A stretch of 64,000 nucleotides of DNA from Onchidella celtica (taxonomy: Eukaryota > Mollusca > Gastropoda > Systellommatophora > Onchidiidae): the NCBI GenBank assembly GCA_963931925.1, contig OZ007575.1:36686499-36750498 (forward strand), read 5' to 3'. Position numbers and translations under genes: made by a program. Positions 36,955 to 48,949 of this stretch are shown here, one piece after another. Under the pieces are notes generated by a model. That model was not told the origin of the DNA and made no database searches. It worked only from the letters and a program-made list of their open reading frames with translations. Each line of letters begins with the position of its first letter. The first letter of the stretch is position 1.

Positions 36955-37394
36955 TATATAAAGAAAAATCTAAATTATATTCAATGTTCCGCAACAGCGT
37001 TCCATGTTAAATACTACGCTTCCCTAACAACAGCTACTACGATTTTCGAAGTGAACAGTTTTCTTTGATTTTCAAAAACATGACTTAGGCTATTGTGTTA
37101 TGATCGTTACGTTATATTGACAGAATACTGACATGATCCGGAGTAACAAATTTTGGAAATTGGGCGCTGAGAATGACATGCTGACATGACGCTGATGGCA
37201 CTCGACTGTTCACAAACCGGCGGATTTTCTAATTTCAATGTTTTTTTGCCCCTTCACCTTTTTCTTCATGTCGAGAGATCATCTCATCTAACTTACAAAA
37301 CAAAACAAAAACAAAAAAAATATACAGGAATAACTTTTCAAATTTATTGTAATATTTATATTAAATAAGAAATAAAAATTTCTACTATTCGCGA

Positions 37395-37635
37395 CCTTAG
37401 TTCTTGTTTGTTCCAACTTCATTTTTACACAACTGAGAAATACGACGTTTGTAGTTTCCGTTATTATGATTAGTAGTCAGAATAAATTGAAATTGTGAAA
37501 CAGCTTGATAAATGCCACAATACATTTTTAACAAGTTAGTGTCAAAATGTGCATTTGTTAGCCTATACCTCTTCTACATACTAAAAGTTCTCCGGTTTCT
37601 CAAAGTGGAGATAGAATAAACAAGAAAGTCTAAGG
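37395..37635. mobile_element. MITE family I, copy 2
   Basis: Left CCTTAGTTCTTGTTTGTTCC, right AACAAGAAAGTCTAAGG; internal TATACCTCTTCTACATACTA is shared with copy 3. Confidence 0.7.
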
Positions 37636-38970
37636 ATGCGATCAGACGATAGTCAAAATGTCCTCAGAAATTTCCTTTAAACGAATCGGCATTAATAGTA
37701 CCGGTTGGCCTGCTGGCTCGGGGAATACTCAAATGTAATTTTTAAATTTGAGTATCTTGTCATACTTTTTTAATTCTACTCGAAGAAAATGTTTTGTTTT
37801 TTTTCCCGCTCAAAATGTCGGAACCCTTTCTTCTGTTCAACTCAGTTGTGGCTCAAAATCCACGAAAGTAAAATATTGCGAAATTCAAAACCTATTGAAA
37901 TATGCCCATGCACACCTTTACGTCTTTCTACGCGGTAGTTTGTATAATTTAAGGCTCGGCGGTTAAAAAGCCTTTTATGATTACATTGGTGGCTATACTT
38001 CCTTTCTTATATTATGATTTTACTCCAGGCGTATGACTCCACTGGGTCAATAATTGATTATCTCCATCCAACCCCGCCCATCAATACATACACATGCACA
38101 AACAACAACAGCTGTACGTGACAACCTAATTACAATGTAAGAGCCAGGCAGAGAGAGTTATCATGAAACCATATCATTATCAGCTGTTTATCGAGTTTAT
38201 GTCGCGATGTGAGCTTAAGTGTGTGTTTATCGTGAACGTTTTGTTGTTGTTGTATTCTTTTGAATCCATTCTTGTACACGTTTCTTTCTGTTTGTCCTGC
38301 CTTTTTCTCTCATTTTCTTCAATTTTGTTGTAAATATATTCCTTAATGAAACATGGCACATCTAGCTGAAGTGTTGTCGTTGGGGCGAACTGCTGAAGGC
38401 AAAAACGTTCTCCTGGATCTTTCTCTGTTTGCTTTCACGTGTATTATTCTGTTGCTTTTGGATGATCTCACAGTAAAGATCTACTGCATAAGACAGAAAC
38501 CAAGATCATAAAGATCAGCAATAGAGACTAAATGCAGAAATATAACATGCACACGCCCAAGTATGACATGCACATACCCAAACCCACCCCCTCCACCCAC
38601 TCCCCATAAATGTAAACACTTGGAACACTAGATGCTGTGTTCCACGTATAGACACAATAAAAGCCCTGTGTTTCACGTATAGACACAATACAAGCACATT
38701 CAGCTGTTGAGCAGAACCAATAGCAATTTGGTCAGCATGTAAGAAATTAATGTTACAATGTTGCAAAGACATACACGCACGCGCGCGTGCGCACACACAC
38801 ATACTTGCACGCATGTTCACAACCATTTAACCCACAGCCTTTTCGGGCCCGCAATAACACGCTTACCCATGATGGCTGACATCAGAATGTCAAACCTCAT
38901 CAAATATAACATTTCTAATAAATAATAACTGTCTTCTTACGAAATCACACACATTATGAGACACGTCATG
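37636..38970. other. Intergenic or intronic DNA, no feature recognised
   Basis: A short CA/GC-rich alternation near 38773-38803; no exon or repeat family supported. Confidence 0.3.
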
Positions 38971-39147
38971 CCAGCCAGCGACCCTATGGAAATCTAACGT
39001 GTAGGATTAACGTCGTTTACACATAGGAATGACATCATTCCTACGCAGATCCGCTGGTAACGACATCGCTCCGGCGTCGTTTTGGTGTAGGGAATCCGCC
39101 TGTGCTCTTATCCTACCAATATTACGGAAATCTATGCTGATGGCAGG
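38971..39147 (-). mobile_element. MITE family B, copy 8
   Basis: Inverted relative to the other copies: CCAGCCAGCGACCCTATGGA at the left, then CATAGGAATGACATCATTCC and CCTACCAATATTACGGAAAT; right end GCTGATGGCAGGG. Confidence 0.7.
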
Positions 39148-39324
39148 GCTTTATAATATTATAGAATGCTATGCATCCACAATATTGACGTTAAAATGAA
39201 ATTGTTTAAAAAAAAATAAATACATTACCATGACTAGAACAGAGACGCTCACCAGCAGATGAAGTCCTAGTGAGTTTGCTGCACGTACGTGCCTTACGAG
39301 GTGGTTACTCACGTCTAACTTTAC

Positions 39325-39350
39325 CTTGCACAGAGAAGAGAGATGTTCAT
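39325..39350 (-). CDS. Candidate first coding exon of the SH2 gene
   Basis: ATG at 39350-39348 is followed by eight codons and a GTAAAG donor. It ends in phase 2, as the exon at 33434 needs, giving MNISLLCAS then LPPF. An in-frame TGA lies upstream. The exon would make a complete protein of about 170 residues. It is tiny and other upstream exons are possible, so this is a hypothesis only. Confidence 0.25.
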
Positions 39351-39698
39351 GAAACGGTGAATCCAATGGGCGCTTACAGCAGATCACTTAGTTGTAGTAA
39401 ATAGCAAACTACAAGCTTGGGAAATCACAACACTAAGAGAGTATCAGCTTTCAATAGCTGATTGTATTCATTGATTTATGACTTATTAAAAAGACGGGCT
39501 TAGTCTCCCACGTTCGCATTGCCCGAGGCGTGTATGAATAGATCGCTCGCATTGATTTCATACGTCCAGTCGACATATAGCGTGTCTCTACAGATTAACT
39601 TTAGAAAAAAACTGCTTTGGGGACGGTTTGAAGTGTAGAACCGAGGGCAGGGGGAGGGGGAGGGGGGGTGAGGGGGGGGGGAGGATAGACAGAAACAC

Positions 39699-39999
39699 TG
39701 TTGTTATAAGTACCTATATTCCCCAAACGTTTTGCGCTCGGGGCCCGTACATATACGTACCTACCCCTAACCCCTTCCTTTTCCTCAACCCCAAATCTTA
39801 TCGAATTCCTAACCATGGCCCTACCCTTTCAACCAAAAAAAACAGGAGGAAAACAAAAAGAAAATCTGAAGGAATAATTAATTAACGCTGTTGTTAGGAG
39901 TATTTCGGCAGGAGCTCTCTAGCTCTGGCGTCACAAAAGGCTTTAAAGTACGTACCTCTAGGGCAAAACCTTGGATTACGTATGTACTTAAAACAACAT
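39699..39999 (+). mobile_element. MITE family D, copy 3
   Basis: Left TGTTGTTATAAGTACCTATA, right TTACGTATGTACTT ending near CAACA. Interior AATCTTATCGAATTCCTAAC and GAAAATCTGAAGGAATAATT. Confidence 0.8.
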
Positions 40000-40678
40000 C
40001 GTTGACAAAACGGACTTGGAAGTTAATTTGCAGGGGATGATGGGGTTCCAGGCAATTTCACCTTTAAAGGAAACTGGAAAACAAAGGGAAAAAAACTGTG
40101 ACACAGTACACCAGAAAATCGCGAAAGAATAGATGTCTGAAGACCCAGCCAGCATCATCTCATCCCTCGTCCTTTAGTCTTTATACAGACAGATACCCCG
40201 GTCCTCTAGGGAAGGTCCTCAGAGGGAAACTGTTTTTGGGTCTCCGAAGTGCCTGCATAGCGGTCAACCAGTTTCTGCACTTGGCCCCTCTGCGAGTGGT
40301 TTCAGTTTTGAATCCTCTTGACCCGAGGGAGGAGGGTAGCCCCACCTAACTTATTTTCTCATGGAGTTTTTTTTAGGCACTTGTTAATTATTTAATTTAT
40401 CCGCGGCCCTGGCCGGGTCAACCAGTTTGTCTCCGATATAACATCTTACTTGTACGGGATAAACAGATCCCAATGAAAAAAAAAAAACAAGTATGGAGTT
40501 TCCGGCAATTCTTGTTTCTATGTGCTTATCTACCGCAATTTAATGTTATAAATTTGATTTCACACGCGGTAGCGTTCAAACAAACTGCTGCACACACGGA
40601 CTTTTTACAGCAATACCATCTTGAACTATTGTATCATCAACTTACGCTCGTAACACAATGACTGAAGCAAACAAAACA

Positions 40679-40711
<33 letters not shown>

Positions 40712-41100
40712 GTCGCCCCCCCCCCCCCCCACTGTCCTTAACAATTGCATCATCAGTTTAACGCAAACAATCACTGTAGCAAACGCAAGATTTCTCCCCC
40801 CCCCCCACTCTCTCTCTTTATCCTTCTCCCCCCCCCCCTCTCTCCCACCACCCCCTCCTTGTAAGTATGTGTAAATGCAATAGCTAAAATTTACCAAGTA
40901 GCACGATCTAAAAAAATATAAAGGAATTCTCTCTCATCTCAAGAACACACACACGAACAAGTTTTTGCTAATAAATCACCAGGGATCAAATTGCGCGTAT
41001 CTAAGCTGGGATTAATTGCTTACGTGGCTGCTAACATAAAATAATTACTAATTATATTTAAATCTGCATGATAATAAGTTGGCATGAAATTAATCACTGG
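40000..41100. other. Low-complexity DNA with a local duplication
   Basis: (TC)n and poly-C tracts at about 40680-40735 and 40796-40845 separate two similar blocks: ATTGTATCATCAACTTACGC near 40627 and ATTGCATCATCAGTTTAACG near 40744, each followed by GTAGCAAAC-like sequence. No gene supported. Confidence 0.45.
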
Positions 41101-41106
41101 ATGCAT

Positions 41107-41478
41107 GGGGACACGTTAGTCAAGAGGGAAACTGCTCGCCTCTCATGCCGAAAGTACCATTATTCCATCCCCGATCAGAGTAGGCATGTTGGAATTTTAT
41201 TTAGGAAAAAATTCCAGTCCCCGATCCTATGGTTTGTAGGACTGAGCACCTAGTCTTCTCGAATTAGGACGAAGAACTCCGAGTGCCCGTGTGCACGTTG
41301 CCCAGCTTAAAGATACCATGTCACATGAAAGTCAAGAAGAGCAGGCCGAACAAGGCCGCTGCCAGGGTAAAATTCTTTTAAAAAACCCACTAATCCCTAG
41401 CACAAAACACACACAGAAACAAGAAGAAGAAAAAGAAAAAGAAGAAAAGTCAGGTGTAAATGACAAGAACAGCGAAAC
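41107..41478 (+). mobile_element. SINE family C, copy 2
   Basis: GGGGACACGTTAGTCAAGAG, CTCGCCTCTCATGCCGAAAG, then CCGATCCTATGG, GAGCAGGCCGAACAAGGCCG and the tail CACACACAGAAAC ... GACAAGAACAGCGAA. Box B is mutated and the poly-G tract is lost. Confidence 0.8.
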
Positions 41479-42055
41479 CTCCTAAGATAAAGAGCTAAAC
41501 AAATAATTAATAAGTCGATATGTGACAAAATTTCGTAGCTGGGTGGCTGGTAAATATTACATGTATACACTGCTGCATTGCAAAACGAGCTCTGACTTTG
41601 ACATTTTGCTCTCGAGTCCACTGAAAAGATTATATCAATTTCAGGTAAAGTTACTTGAATTCCACTTTTTGCGAGTATTATTTCTTACCTGAGGTTTTGC
41701 TACCTGCAACTTTTTCTCTTTGTCGTATTATTTTGACTTTGAATTCCACTGCGCACTGAGAGAGTCTATTAGGCCTCGGTTTGTGGACTCATGAAGTAAT
41801 CACGTGCACTAGTTAGTCCGAGACAGGTCTATCTCTCTGGTTGACTCAAAGGAAGTTCAAGTTTTGAGTCAAAACCGACAGAAAACAAACTTGGCTGAAT
41901 ACGTTATCGGTCTCACACTTGCAATTACTGAGGCTGAAACATGTCTGCGTAATACGAATTTCATGATGATAAAATTAGTTTACGCAATTTTTTTCTTTTT
42001 GTCTTGTTCTCTTTCTTCTACTTCTTCAGCGCTCTCTGTGTTATAGAAAACCCAT

Positions 42056-42520
42056 AGACGATTCACTGACAAGCTGTACATGTGTCAAAGACAATAGTCA
42101 TCGATATGTTACTGGCAATCACATTGATGTGTTATAGACAAAAGGGTGGATCTCTCACTGACAATCCATCGACATGTACTGACAGTCACGCAGATGTATC
42201 ATAGACAATTCACAGACTTGTCACAGAAAATCCATTGACATGCTACTGACAGTGGCACAGATGTGTTATAGACAATTCAAAGACGGGCCACAGACAATCC
42301 TTTGACGTTTTACTGACAGCCACACAGATGTGTTGTGGATAATCCACAGACGTGTCACAGACAATCCATCGACATATCACTGACAGTCTCACATAAATGT
42401 TTTCAGGCAACACACATATAGGTATCACCATTAGACATTATCGACACAAAATTATGTGATATTGACATTCCATAGACCTGTCACTAACAGTCGCAGAGAC
42501 GTGTCACAAATAAATGTGTC
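42056..42520 (+). repeat. Minisatellite, unit about 60-66 bp
   Basis: Six to seven degenerate units built from CACTGACAGTCACACAGATG, TGTTATAGACAATTCACAGA and CGTGTCACAGACAATCC. Confidence 0.85.
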
Positions 42521-42910
42521 AACACCCAACCTTTCACAGCTCCGACAGGCAGGTACAAACCTCTGTAATAAGTTCATACGTTATACAAGCGATTTGATAT
42601 TAACAGTTGTTTGTTGTTTTTTTTTCCACACAGCCCAAGTAGTACGTAATAGCTGTAACCGTGATCGATGTTCTCTCGCACATTATCGATCAAACTCACC
42701 CAGGGAGACCAATTTAAGTAATTACAGTCTATCAGCTGAGGCTTGAAGACTTGGGCATTGACGGGGGAACAAAAGCGAGAACGCAATATTGCAAAGGCGG
42801 TTGCTTTCATTGAAGGGGAGGCTTTCCATTTGAATCACAGAAAAGAGGTACTAACAGATTTGTGAGCGGGGGCGGGGGGGGGGGGGAGGAGGATAGTAGG
42901 GAGGGGGCAG

Positions 42911-43050
42911 CGTCCCCCTGGCGAGTTAGTCTTCTAGATGGTTGCTTTCACAGTAAATGAAAGGGCTCGGGATTAACTCTCAGAACATGAAATAATTATG
43001 TACCCAACTAAAGTTGTGCAACTCATAATTATGGCACTCCTTCCCTTACC
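42911..43050 (+). repeat. Direct repeat M, copy 1
   Basis: CTAGATGGTTGCTTTCACAG, TAAATG, GGGATTAACTCTCAGAACAT and GTGCAACTCATAAT match 44286-44420. A run of about 14 G lies just upstream at 42878. Confidence 0.65.
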
Positions 43051-43436
43051 TCTAAACTTAAACCTTTTATTTTATGGCTGAAAGGCAAGAAGTCAGAGTT
43101 TGGGATAGATTTAGGGATTCGAATAAGAACAGGGTTAGGACTAGAGTAGTTAAGGGTATCTTGAATGCGCGGTCGGGACGTACGGAGCTCTTTTCGAGGT
43201 GTGAGCGCTATAAAGTACCTTGGTTGCTGCAGAAGAGTTTATATAATATTTTTCTATTTAAAGGAAACGTTTTGATACCTAGGATACTCACAATAATAGC
43301 ATTACATAGCATTACACCTTGTTGATATAAAGGTGGTTATCATGATTCTCAACACCCTGTCTATTTATGTGAGATTGTGTAAGGAAATGGAAGAGACTGA
43401 AGACTATCAGCCCTGGTTGTTCGAATAATTCTCCAA

Positions 43437-43781
43437 TTACAAGTACGTACATCCCCCAAGTTGTTGTTGTTGTTTTGTTGTGTTGTTGTTGTTTGTTGTT
43501 GTTGTTTTTTGCGCCAGGGGTACATTATCTTAAAGCCCTTTGTGACTCCAGAGCTAGAAAGCCCCTTCCGAAGTTTAATGCTCCTATCAACTGACAGCCT
43601 TAATTAATTGTTCTTTCAGATTTTCTTTTTGCTTTTCTCCTGTTTTTTCGGTTGAAAGGGTAGGAGGCAGGGTTAAGGAGTCGATAAGATTTAGGGTTGA
43701 GGATTAGAACGGGGTATAGGTACCTAAACGCACGAGCCTCTAGCGCAAAGCACATTGGGGGCGAACGTACTTATAACAACA
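43437..43781 (-). mobile_element. MITE family D, copy 4, with TTG-repeat expansion
   Basis: Inverse orientation: CAAGTACGTACATCCCCCAA, then about 45 bp of (GTT)n, then GTGACTCCAGAGCTAG, TTCTTTCAGATTTTC, ATAAGATTTAGGGTTGAGG and the end ACGTACTTATAACAAC. Confidence 0.8.
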
Positions 43782-44285
43782 GCCATGATCTTCAAGTAAG
43801 ACGATTCTAGTTAGAAATTCTAAATGTTCAACCGCATGATTTAGTTCTATATTGTGCCTAAATGTTAAAACTGAGAAATTAAGCAGCGCACCTTTATCTC
43901 TGAAAACTTCAGTGTTTTCAAGGTGCTTAACTCTAATCTGGGTTAAATGTGCTTTGCCCAGATAGCAATCATTATAATATTCTCTCATTTTTATGCATGG
44001 ACAATACAGTTTGATTTGGAGTCCATGTGGACATCTGTAACATAAACTGACTCTCACTTGATATAAAGGTGGTAATCATGATTCTCAACACCCTGTCCAA
44101 ATACCCTAAACATATCCCTAACCCTGACCTCATCCCACTAACCCTGACCTTATCCCGAACGCTAAGCCCTTGCTTCCTAGGTGAAAGGGCAAGGGTTAGG
44201 GACAAATTAGGTCTGCGATTAGAGATTTGGGGAGGAGTTTGAGTCACACAGTAGGGCTTTCACGTGGACGTGATTTTAGGGCCCC

Positions 44286-44420
44286 CCACCCCCCGGTGCC
44301 AGTCATTTCTCTAGATGGATGTTTTTGCAGTAAATGCGCGGCTCCCCGATTAACACTCAGACCATGAAATATGTGCTCGGCCATGGTTTTGTGACTCATA
44401 ATGGTATTCCTGCCCAGAGC
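44286..44420 (+). repeat. Direct repeat M, copy 2
   Basis: See 42911-43050. A second short block, GATATAAAGGTGGT(T/A)ATCATG, is also shared (43325 and 44060), so an old compound duplication spans 42.9-44.4 kb. Between them, irregular CCCTAACCCTGACC runs occur. Confidence 0.6.
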
Positions 44421-44657
44421 TGAATTCTCCTCTGAATTTAGACCTACCTTTCCTCATGTTATTCCATTTCCCTGCCTCTCAGTCTTCACATCCTCTGATC
44501 AAATCGAGCAGTAAGATTTTATTTATTATTATTTTAACCACGAACAATGAATTAACAATAAGGAAAAATAAAGTATGAATAAATTTTGAATTACTGTCTT
44601 GTTGTATTGCCAAATAATTTCCAAAGACCAGGCTAAACAATCGGTTGACACAACTGA

Positions 44658-45040
44658 GCTTAGTTCTTGTTTGTTCCAATTCCACTTTTTGCACGTTTGC
44701 AGCTATAGGGCCCAGTGCTATTTAACGATAGAGCTCTGTGGAAACAGCTTCATAAATTTTAAGGCAGTGGCTATGTTTACGGCAGATTACGCTCATATCC
44801 CAATAGAAAAAAAACAAAGAAAGGAAGCCCTGCTGTACGAACGGGAGTAAAGCCAAATAAAGAAAAATGATGAGTTGTGTTCACCGGCTGCCGTAAACGT
44901 AGCCACTGTGAAATTTTAATGCCACAACGCATTTTAAAGAGTGCCAAAGTCTGCACTACTTGTTATACCTCTTCTACATACTAAAAGATTTCCAGTTTTT
45001 TTTTTTCAGAAAATGGAGACAGAAAAAACTGGAACTAAGG
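44658..45040. mobile_element. MITE family I, copy 3, carrying a nested element
   Basis: Left GCTTAGTTCTTGTTTGTTCC, right GGAACTAAGG with AAAATGGAGACAG. Internal TATACCTCTTCTACATACTA matches copy 2. 44763-44910 is a later insertion. Confidence 0.75.
44763..44910. mobile_element. 148-bp MITE with exact 9-bp target duplication
   Basis: Inverted ends CAGTGGCTATGTTTACGGCA and (inward) CAGTGGCTACGTTTACGGCA differ at one base. AAATTTTAA flanks it at 44754-44762 and 44911-44919. A 9-bp duplication suggests a Mutator-like origin, which is an inference from duplication length only. Confidence 0.75.
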
Positions 45041-45607
45041 TCGGGCCAACTGTGTAATTTTTTCTTAGAATACCTGAACTACTGATTTATGGTAAACACA
45101 ATGCCCCACCTGTAACTCAATGGCCAGGTAACGATTGATGCACGTCCACGCGCCTTCCTTGAAAGATTGTATGCACAGGAAATTCCCGAATTTGGTTATC
45201 CGAATAGATACGAAAAACTCAAAAACAATCAGTTGTATCAATGTCCAAATGTCTTTCTCTCATACACACAAAATTTGAAAACTGTGAATTGCGCCCAAAT
45301 CCAACGCGCCACTGCTCGCCGTTTTGATGTATGTCAATCTCACTGAAAGTTGCGTGTGGTTTGTTTGATTTGCACGGGGCTTGTGACACGCAGGCTGTGC
45401 TGAGTAGCTGTTCAGTTGTCGAACTGTAACCAGTTTATGGCACTGTCAATGAGCCAATGCAATAAACCGACTTTTTTTGTTTCTTGTTTTTTTTTTTTTT
45501 GATTCATGTTTATTGTCGGCTTGTGCGCACTAACGACCGGCCGTCAAGTCATGTATTACATTTCACACGAAAGATAATTAATTGATGACATTCGCTGCAT
45601 TCTACAG

Positions 45608-45608
<1 letters not shown>
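45041..45608. other. No feature recognised
   Basis: Unique-looking sequence with one poly-T run near 45490; no exon supported. Confidence 0.3.
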
Positions 45609-45663
<55 letters not shown>

Positions 45664-45677
45664 GAGAGAGAGAGAGC
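45609..45677 (+). repeat. (GA)n(GACA)n microsatellite
   Basis: GA repeat, then seven GACA units, then GA again. Confidence 0.95.
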
Positions 45678-46213
45678 CAAACGTGTTTGAAGTAAGAGCC
45701 ACATACGATGAACTTCAGATGTTTGAGAGCCATAGATATGAACAAAATTTGCAGACACGTGTTCATTGTTACATACACATTTCGTTAATTCTTTTGTAAA
45801 TACTGAGAAAAACATTTACCGTATGCAATATTTTAAACTGTAAATTTGTATTAATTTCAGTAATCACAAAGTAGCCTACACATACCAAATGTTTTCAAAA
45901 TCTGGACTGACAGTTATTTTAACTATGCCGAACGTATTAAATGCAGTAATGAACTACGGGAACACCTTAGAATAATTAAAGAGTTTGCATTTCAGTAATA
46001 AAATTAGACTGCCAAAGGTAAAACTAATCACCAAACTTACCCTTGAAACCGTTGGGGTATCAGTTCATACCCAGGAAATAATTATAAAGCTTTATTTTTT
46101 TTTTCTTATTAACTTTGATGGAAAAAAGGGCTCAGCCAACATATTTTCATGAGCACCACACTGAAGGTCGAAAAGCCACATGTGGCTTGGGAGCTGCCGC
46201 TTGGCCGCCCCTG
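45678..46213 (-). mobile_element. hAT-type element remnant, right end only
   Basis: It ends GCCACATGTGGCTTGGGAGC then GCCGCTTGGCCGCCCCTG at 46213, a terminal pattern typical of hAT transposons. AGAGCCACATACGATGAACT near 45696 fits the sub-terminal part. The other end has been lost at the GA microsatellite. Confidence 0.5.
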
Positions 46214-46779
46214 CTATTAGAAGATCAGTTCAAATCCCGTGTATTAATTTTTAAACTGTTTAGGCCACTCTTCCTTACTTTCAAAATCTCGCGATCGAAC
46301 TCCTGGTTATTAAAATTGATGACCTTTTCTCTGGCAAATCTTTCTGGAATTCTATGCCCAAAAGATGTAAATATGGGGGGAAAGTCTCAATGATGTACAG
46401 TAATTAATATTATTATTCTAGTCTAGTAATATCATTCTTTGATGTGTTTGCCGTTATAGTGTTTGATCTGAAGCCCCTTAAAAAGATCCCAAAGGCAAGA
46501 AATATCAAGAATCACGCTTGGTCTTCGGCTGACTTCAAGAGGAGAGCACATTCACAAAATATTAGAATAAAATATAAAATGATCAGCAAAGTTGAGGGGT
46601 GTGTGTTTGGGGGGGGGGGGGGGTTGTCTGATTTATTATTTAATATTATTGTTCTAATCAAACACTTAATCCTACTGAATAACATTTTGAAGAATTTTCA
46701 AGAAAACAGAAGAAAAATGTTTGTTTTTTTTACTGTTGTTCATGTACTCCCCATGATTTGTCATCCACACAGAGAGAGA

Positions 46780-47015
46780 GGGCGAAGAGAGAGAAAGAGA
46801 TGGGAGGAGGAGGGGGGGGGGAGAAAAAGAGAGCAGGGGCGATACCAAAGAGAGGGAAAGAGAGAGGGAGACAGAGAGTGAAAAAGAGAGGGTAAAAGAG
46901 AGAAAGAGAGAGAGAGACATAGAAAAGAGAGAGGAAGAGAGAAAAGAGAGAGAGGAAGAGAGAGAGAGAGAGAGGGGGGGTGAGAGAGAGAGAAATAGAG
47001 AGAGAGAAAAAACAA
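46780..47015 (+). repeat. Purine-rich (GA/GGA)n tract, about 235 bp
   Basis: Almost pure purine on the plus strand with GAGAGA, GGGAGG and GAAAGA. Open frames across it translate to Ser/Leu or Arg/Glu low complexity and are not genes. Confidence 0.95.
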
Positions 47016-47154
47016 CACCAAAGACAGTAACGCTCGAAGGCACTAATGAATTAATGACTTTCATGTGTTTGCAGTGCATACAGGGGAGATATTTTTACTC
47101 TCTGTTTCTTTGTTTGTTTAATGGCATTGTGGCACTTACTTGATGAGTTGCAGG

Positions 47155-47330
47155 TGATGATGCTGCTGCTAGAGGGATGGTTGTGGTGGGGACGATTGTG
47201 ATGGTTGCACTGATGATGATGGTAGTTCATGACTGTAAATGGGGAGGGGGGCCTGGTACGGGCTGGGAGGGAGGAGGCTGTGATGATGATGCTAGAGATG
47301 GTAGTGGTGGCGATGATAGCGGATCGCTTA
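47155..47330 (+). repeat. Degenerate GATGATG/GGTGGT trinucleotide region
   Basis: Imperfect GAT, GCT and GGT repeats with no coding signature. Similar short runs recur at 47585-47645. Confidence 0.6.
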
Positions 47331-47869
47331 CATAATAAGATAAAATAAGATAGATAAGAATGCCGTCATTATCCCATGATGGAAATTCTCTTTCACAGAT
47401 CGTTTAAAAGCACATACGTGATACACACATCTTACGTATCATTAAATAAACATCACAACTCAATAAACTCGACAACAGTGACATGAAGTGACATGGCTTT
47501 AATGAAGTATGGAACACATCTGGCTAAGGTGTCTTGTTGAGGTCAATTGCGGTGGGCAAAAACGACCTTTTGTGTCTTAATTGGTTATGATGATGATTGT
47601 GGTGGTGCCAATAGTGTTTGTGGTGATGGTGATTATGGTAACGAGAGCAGTTTTCAAGGCTATTGGCTCACAGAGTCAAAACTGTTTTGTCACGGTATTT
47701 AGAGAAAGATGTGGACTTATGGGGTTAACCTGGGACCTCGCCCACAAACGATGCTGAGGTGCCCTTTGAGACTGAGCAATATTTAATTTTCCAGCCCGGT
47801 ACTATAACTCACCGTGCCAGCAATGTCCAACACTGCCTTAGATAATTCCATAGGTGTGAATATTTCTTC

Positions 47870-48060
47870 TTTTTCCTAATCTCTGATGTTGTTTTTATCG
47901 TGTGTTTTTTCCTTGAAGAAGGCTGTTGCCGAAATATCGGCCATTTTCTGTCTTCTCTTTTAGTTTGCGTTTCATTATATCGTTTGGGTATTGTTTCTTA
48001 CGCGAGGCTTTGCTAAATACAATTTTTTTCTTTTTGCCAAATTTTGACATTGAAACAAAT
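47870..48060 (-). repeat. Dispersed family L, copy with hammerhead-like motif
   Basis: The plus strand 47912-47940 reads CTTGAAGAAGGCTGTTGCCG then AAATATCGG. It is followed by TTTTCTGTCTTCTCTTTTAG, GCTTTGCTAAATAC and TTTCTTTTTGCCAAATTTTG, the inverse of the copy at 19783. Confidence 0.55.
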
Positions 48061-48261
48061 CTGTCTCACTACTTCGGGGGCGTCAAAACTGTCTTGAGAC
48101 AGCTGGCAGAAAGAGAGACCTCGCTCACTGTGTCAAAACAGAGGCAGAGTAGTCTTGACCTAGTGCGCCATCAGCCTAAATGTTATACATAATTTTAAGT
48201 GTTGAATCTTACCATGTCAGTAGTTTTGGAATGCCAGAGAATGCAGGCAAAGGTTTAGACT

Positions 48262-48375
48262 TTGGGATTTACGCCACGTCGGCACGATAACAGCCACTTT
48301 GCGATGTTCGAGGTTTTTTTCATTCATTATCTTACTTTGGGCTAGTTTTCAGCCCTCAGATTCCCATAAATAAAC
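48262..48375 (+). repeat. Dispersed family H, copy 2
   Basis: GGCACGATAACAGCCACTTT, TTATCTTACTTTGGGC and TTTTCAGCCCTCAGATTCCC, as at 35228. Confidence 0.6.
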
Positions 48376-48949
48376 TCAAATAAAAATGAAGTTAAAAATC
48401 TAACAGGAATAGGCCCCTTCTGTAAAGTATGTCTACATTATTCCTGTAAATATGACAAAAATCTGTTGATCAACTTGTAGACTTTGTCATTCTTCGGAAA
48501 CGATAAGATGCGTTGCCGGTCCGCGTCAGAAAATAATTCCCCCCACCTCCGGAGTCAAAAGCTATGAACATGGTATTTGCCAGTGACAAAAGCTCTCGAG
48601 AGCAAAACAAATAATAGTATGTCACTTGAAACAGTTTTCACTGTAGAAGTGGTGGTAGCAGAATCAGTCACTGGAAGCTTTGCATTGACAGCAACTACAG
48701 CAGCGGTGATATTTGTACTTGTAGCCAGATATGAATGCGTTGGAGTATTTAGCTTTTGTCTAACAGTTTCATCCTGACATTGTTGTTGTTCAAGCAGAAG
48801 AATAATATAATATTTTATCCCACGGCCGAAATTCCATCACCATTGTCTAACATAGCTCCTGTTTTGTCATGCAGAACTCGATAAATAATAGAACACGGAG
48901 AGCAATTAATCCAATGAATTTTTTCCTCAAACCCTGTGATATCGATAGT

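Noticed and set aside
44090..44230. Interstitial telomere array
   Set aside because: CCCTAA-like words are irregular (CCCTAACCCTGACC) and not a tandem hexamer array.
46672..47079. Ser/Leu-rich minus-strand and Arg/Glu-rich plus-strand frames
   Set aside because: Low-complexity translation of the GA-rich tract.
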